Source of the DNA: Clostridiales bacterium
Lineage (GTDB): Bacteria; Bacillota; Clostridia; Tissierellales; Sedimentibacteraceae
Direction: 5' to 3'
DNA: 7,642 bases
NCBI GenBank assembly: GCA_003497505.1
Contig: DNNV01000271.1
Coordinates: 1 to 7,642, forward strand
Positions 5,932-7,642 of the stretch are shown in pieces. The notes below the pieces were generated by a model, which had not been told where the DNA came from, searched no databases, and saw nothing but the letters and a program-made list of their open reading frames with translations. Each line of letters opens with the position of its first letter. The stretch's first letter is position 1. Position numbers and translations under genes: made by a program.

Positions 5932-7464
5932 CTATTTTGCGTATTCAGTTGCTCTTGTTTCTCTGATTACATTTACTTTTATCTGACCAGGGTATTCCAT
6001 TTCTTCTTCTATTTTCTTGACAATGTCTTTTGCAATAAGAACAATACTTGTATCGCTTGTAATTTCAGGCTTAACAATAATTCGTACTTCTCTTCCTGCC
6101 TGTATAGCAAAAGATTTCTCTACCCCTTCAAATGAATTTGAAATTTCTTCTAATTTTTCTAATCTCTTAATATAAGTTTCAAGTGTTTCTCTTCTTGCTC
6201 CCGGTCTTGCCGCTGATATAGCATCTGCTGCCTGAACTAATACAGCTTCAACTGTTTGAGGCTCAATATCACCGTGGTGAGCTGCTATTCCATGTATTAC
6301 GGCCTTGCTTTCCTTATATTTTCTTGCCAGTTCTTCGCCTATTTCTACGTGAGGACCTTCAACTTCATGGTCTACTGCCTTACCTATATCATGCAGCAAC
6401 CCGGCACGCTTTGCTATTTTTACATCCGCGCCCAGTTCTGCAGCCATAATTCCTGCAAGGTATGAAACCTCCATAGAATGTTTAAGTACATTTTGGCCGT
6501 AGCTTGTTCTAAATTTTAATCTTCCTAATAATCTTACCAACTCAGGATGAAGTCCGTGTACGCCGGTATCCAGCGTTGCCTGCTCACCTTCGTCTTTAAT
6601 TTGCTGTTCTACTTCTTTTTTAGCCTTTTCAACCATTTCTTCAATTCTTGCCGGATGGATTCTTCCGTCTGCAATTAATTTTTCAAGGGCCAATCTTGCT
6701 ACTTCTCGTCTAATAGGATCAAATCCGGATATTACCACTGCTTCCGGCGTATCGTCTATTATAATATCTATACCCGTCAGTTGTTCCAGAGCTCGTATGT
6801 TTCTGCCTTCTCTTCCTATTATTCTGCCCTTCATTTCGTCATTAGGCAAATCTACAACGGATACAGTTGTCTCTGCTACATGGTCTGCAGAACATTTTTG
6901 AATTGCATATGTAATAATTTCACGTGCCTTTCTCTCTGCAGTTTCTTTTGCATCTCTTTCAATTTCCTTGACTGCAATTGAAGCTTCCTGTTCAGCTTCT
7001 CTCTTTATGTTGTCAATCAACATATTTTTTGCGTCGTCTGTTGAAAGTCCGGAAATTCTCTCAAGTTCTTCAACCTGCTTTTCATGAATCGCTTCCAGCT
7101 TATTTTGCTTTGTTTCAATTTCCTTAAGCTTTTTCTGTAGCGTTTCTTCTTTCTTTTCAACTTGAACACTCTTTGAGTCAAGCATTTCTTCTTTTTTGAT
7201 TAATCTCTTTTCGGATCTTTGTAACTCGTTTCTTCTTTCTTTGTTTTCTCTTTCATATTCATTTCGCACTCTGTGAGCTTCATCTTTTGCTTCCACAAGA
7301 ATTTCTTTTTTCTTTGTCTCTGCATCTTTTGCTGCTTCATCAATAATTCTTTTAGCTTCTTCTTCAGCACTACCTATCTTGCTTTCAGATATATTTTTAC
7401 GAATTATAATTCCCACTATTATACCTATTATTGCGCAGATAATACCTACTATAATTTCTTTCAA
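5932..7464 (-). CDS. rny: Ribonuclease Y
   Basis: 510 aa, close to the usual 510-520. It is a membrane-anchored endoribonuclease that starts mRNA decay in many Firmicutes. Residues 4-21 form one N-terminal transmembrane helix. About 28-190 is a charged, Glu/Lys-rich coiled coil. The KH RNA-binding domain has its GxxG loop as GREG (217-220) within [18 protein letters not shown]. The HD metal-dependent nuclease domain follows, with His329 in LKHSMEVS, His358-Asp359 in LLHDIGK, HH at 396-397 and Asp414 in [16 protein letters not shown]. The C-terminal part (430-510) matches the family to the end. The start is TTG: the next in-frame ATG is at residue 94, an in-frame stop lies upstream at 7525-7527, and no ATG or GTG lies between. 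GGGAGGTG ends 5 nt before the TTG. It appears monocistronic, with its own promoter and terminator. Confidence 0.97.
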   Translation of the reverse strand: MKEIIVGIICAIIGIIVGIIIRKNISESKIGSAEEEAKRIIDEAAKDAETKKKEILVEAKDEAHRVRNEYERENKERRNELQRSEKRLIKKEEMLDSKSVQVEKKEETLQKKLKEIETKQNKLEAIHEKQVEELERISGLSTDDAKNMLIDNIKREAEQEASIAVKEIERDAKETAERKAREIITYAIQKCSADHVAETTVSVVDLPNDEMKGRIIGREGRNIRALEQLTGIDIIIDDTPEAVVISGFDPIRREVARLALEKLIADGRIHPARIEEMVEKAKKEVEQQIKDEGEQATLDTGVHGLHPELVRLLGRLKFRTSYGQNVLKHSMEVSYLAGIMAAELGADVKIAKRAGLLHDIGKAVDHEVEGPHVEIGEELARKYKESKAVIHGIAAHHGDIEPQTVEAVLVQAADAISAARPGARRETLETYIKRLEKLEEISNSFEGVEKSFAIQAGREVRIIVKPEITSDTSIVLIAKDIVKKIEEEMEYPGQIKVNVIRETRATEYAK

Positions 7465-7469
7465 CTCAG

Positions 7470-7477
7470 CACCTCCC
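7470..7477 (-). promoter_or_regulatory. Ribosome binding site of rny (TTG start)
   Basis: Minus-strand GGGAGGTG followed by 5 nt and TTG. The near-perfect anti-16S match supports use of the rare TTG as the start codon, which also places the transmembrane helix correctly at the N terminus. Confidence 0.8.
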
Positions 7478-7597
7478 GTTATTAAATTTTCAAGCTGCGA
7501 AATACAAACACCATGTATCAGTATTCAATACAAATGCTTATTTTCTAATATATATTTGAAATATTAAAATTATTTCTAAATACTTGAATATACATAT

Positions 7598-7626
7598 ATT
7601 CTATAATTTTTTAAGGCTTATGTCAA
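7598..7626 (-). promoter_or_regulatory. Sigma-A promoter of rny
   Basis: Minus-strand TTGACA (7621-7626, perfect), a 17-nt spacer and TAGAAT (7598-7603, 5 of 6). Transcription should begin near 7591, giving a 5' leader of about 126 nt before the TTG. The leader is AT-rich, and I recognise no riboswitch, strong hairpin or small ORF in it. Confidence 0.75.
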
Positions 7627-7633
7627 GACATAA
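7618..7633. repeat. Perfect palindrome over the rny -35 box
   Basis: TTATGTC (7618-7624), spacer AA, GACATAA (7627-7633): two 7-bp perfect inverted arms that contain the whole -35 hexamer. It may be an operator for a dimeric regulator or a chance feature. There is no T-run after it on either strand to suggest a terminator. Confidence 0.6.
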
Positions 7634-7642
7634 TGTGCAACA

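Noticed and set aside
5845..6135. Plus-strand 96-aa hydrophobic open frame that could be a small membrane protein
   Set aside because: It is rich in Phe, Tyr and Ile because it reads through the AT-rich repeat and antisense to the rny C terminus. It starts inside the terminator stem and has no ribosome site.
7491..7590. Possible riboswitch or structured element in the rny leader
   Set aside because: Only 4-5 bp stems in AT-rich sequence and a short TTTGTATT direct repeat are visible. Nothing matches a riboswitch core that I recognise.

Overview
The window looks like chromosomal DNA of a low-GC Gram-positive anaerobe, most likely class Clostridia. The reasons are AT-rich intergenic DNA, strong AGGAGG-type ribosome binding sites, a membrane-anchored RNase Y, a flavodoxin-family protein with a Cys-rich motif of the kind common in anaerobes, and a Rho-independent terminator. 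This is inference from gene content; no species can be named.

All six genes lie on the minus strand, so transcription runs from high to low coordinates. Positions 7465-7642 hold the rny upstream region, with a near-consensus sigma-A promoter (TTGACA, 17 nt, TAGAAT) whose -35 box sits in a perfect 7+7 palindrome. rny (RNase Y) occupies 5932-7464 and starts with TTG. Its 3' flank holds a 46-bp AT-rich tandem repeat full of stop codons, then a hairpin plus T-run that should terminate rny transcription.

Below that terminator is a tightly packed five-gene set, probably one operon: purB (4280-5719), a 2-keto-4-pentenoate hydratase/MhpD-family enzyme (3471-4259), a flavodoxin-family protein with a four-Cys motif (2720-3445), a cytoplasmic gamma-glutamyltransferase-like Ntn hydrolase (1113-2717) and a membrane-anchored PstS-like substrate-binding protein (5-1096). 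The gaps are 20, 25, 2 and 16 nt. Each gene has its own Shine-Dalgarno sequence and no internal terminator is evident. The set may continue past the window's left edge.

The combination after purB is the most interesting part: a hydratase-fold enzyme, a probable redox flavoprotein, an Ntn amidohydrolase-like enzyme and an extracytoplasmic binding protein. It could be a small uptake and catabolic module for an amide- or glutamyl-containing organic acid. An alternative link is purine catabolism, because the GGT-like protein resembles the branch that includes oxamate amidohydrolase HpxW and sits behind purB. Neither role is shown by the sequence. I see no tRNA, rRNA, CRISPR array, insertion sequence or clear riboswitch.
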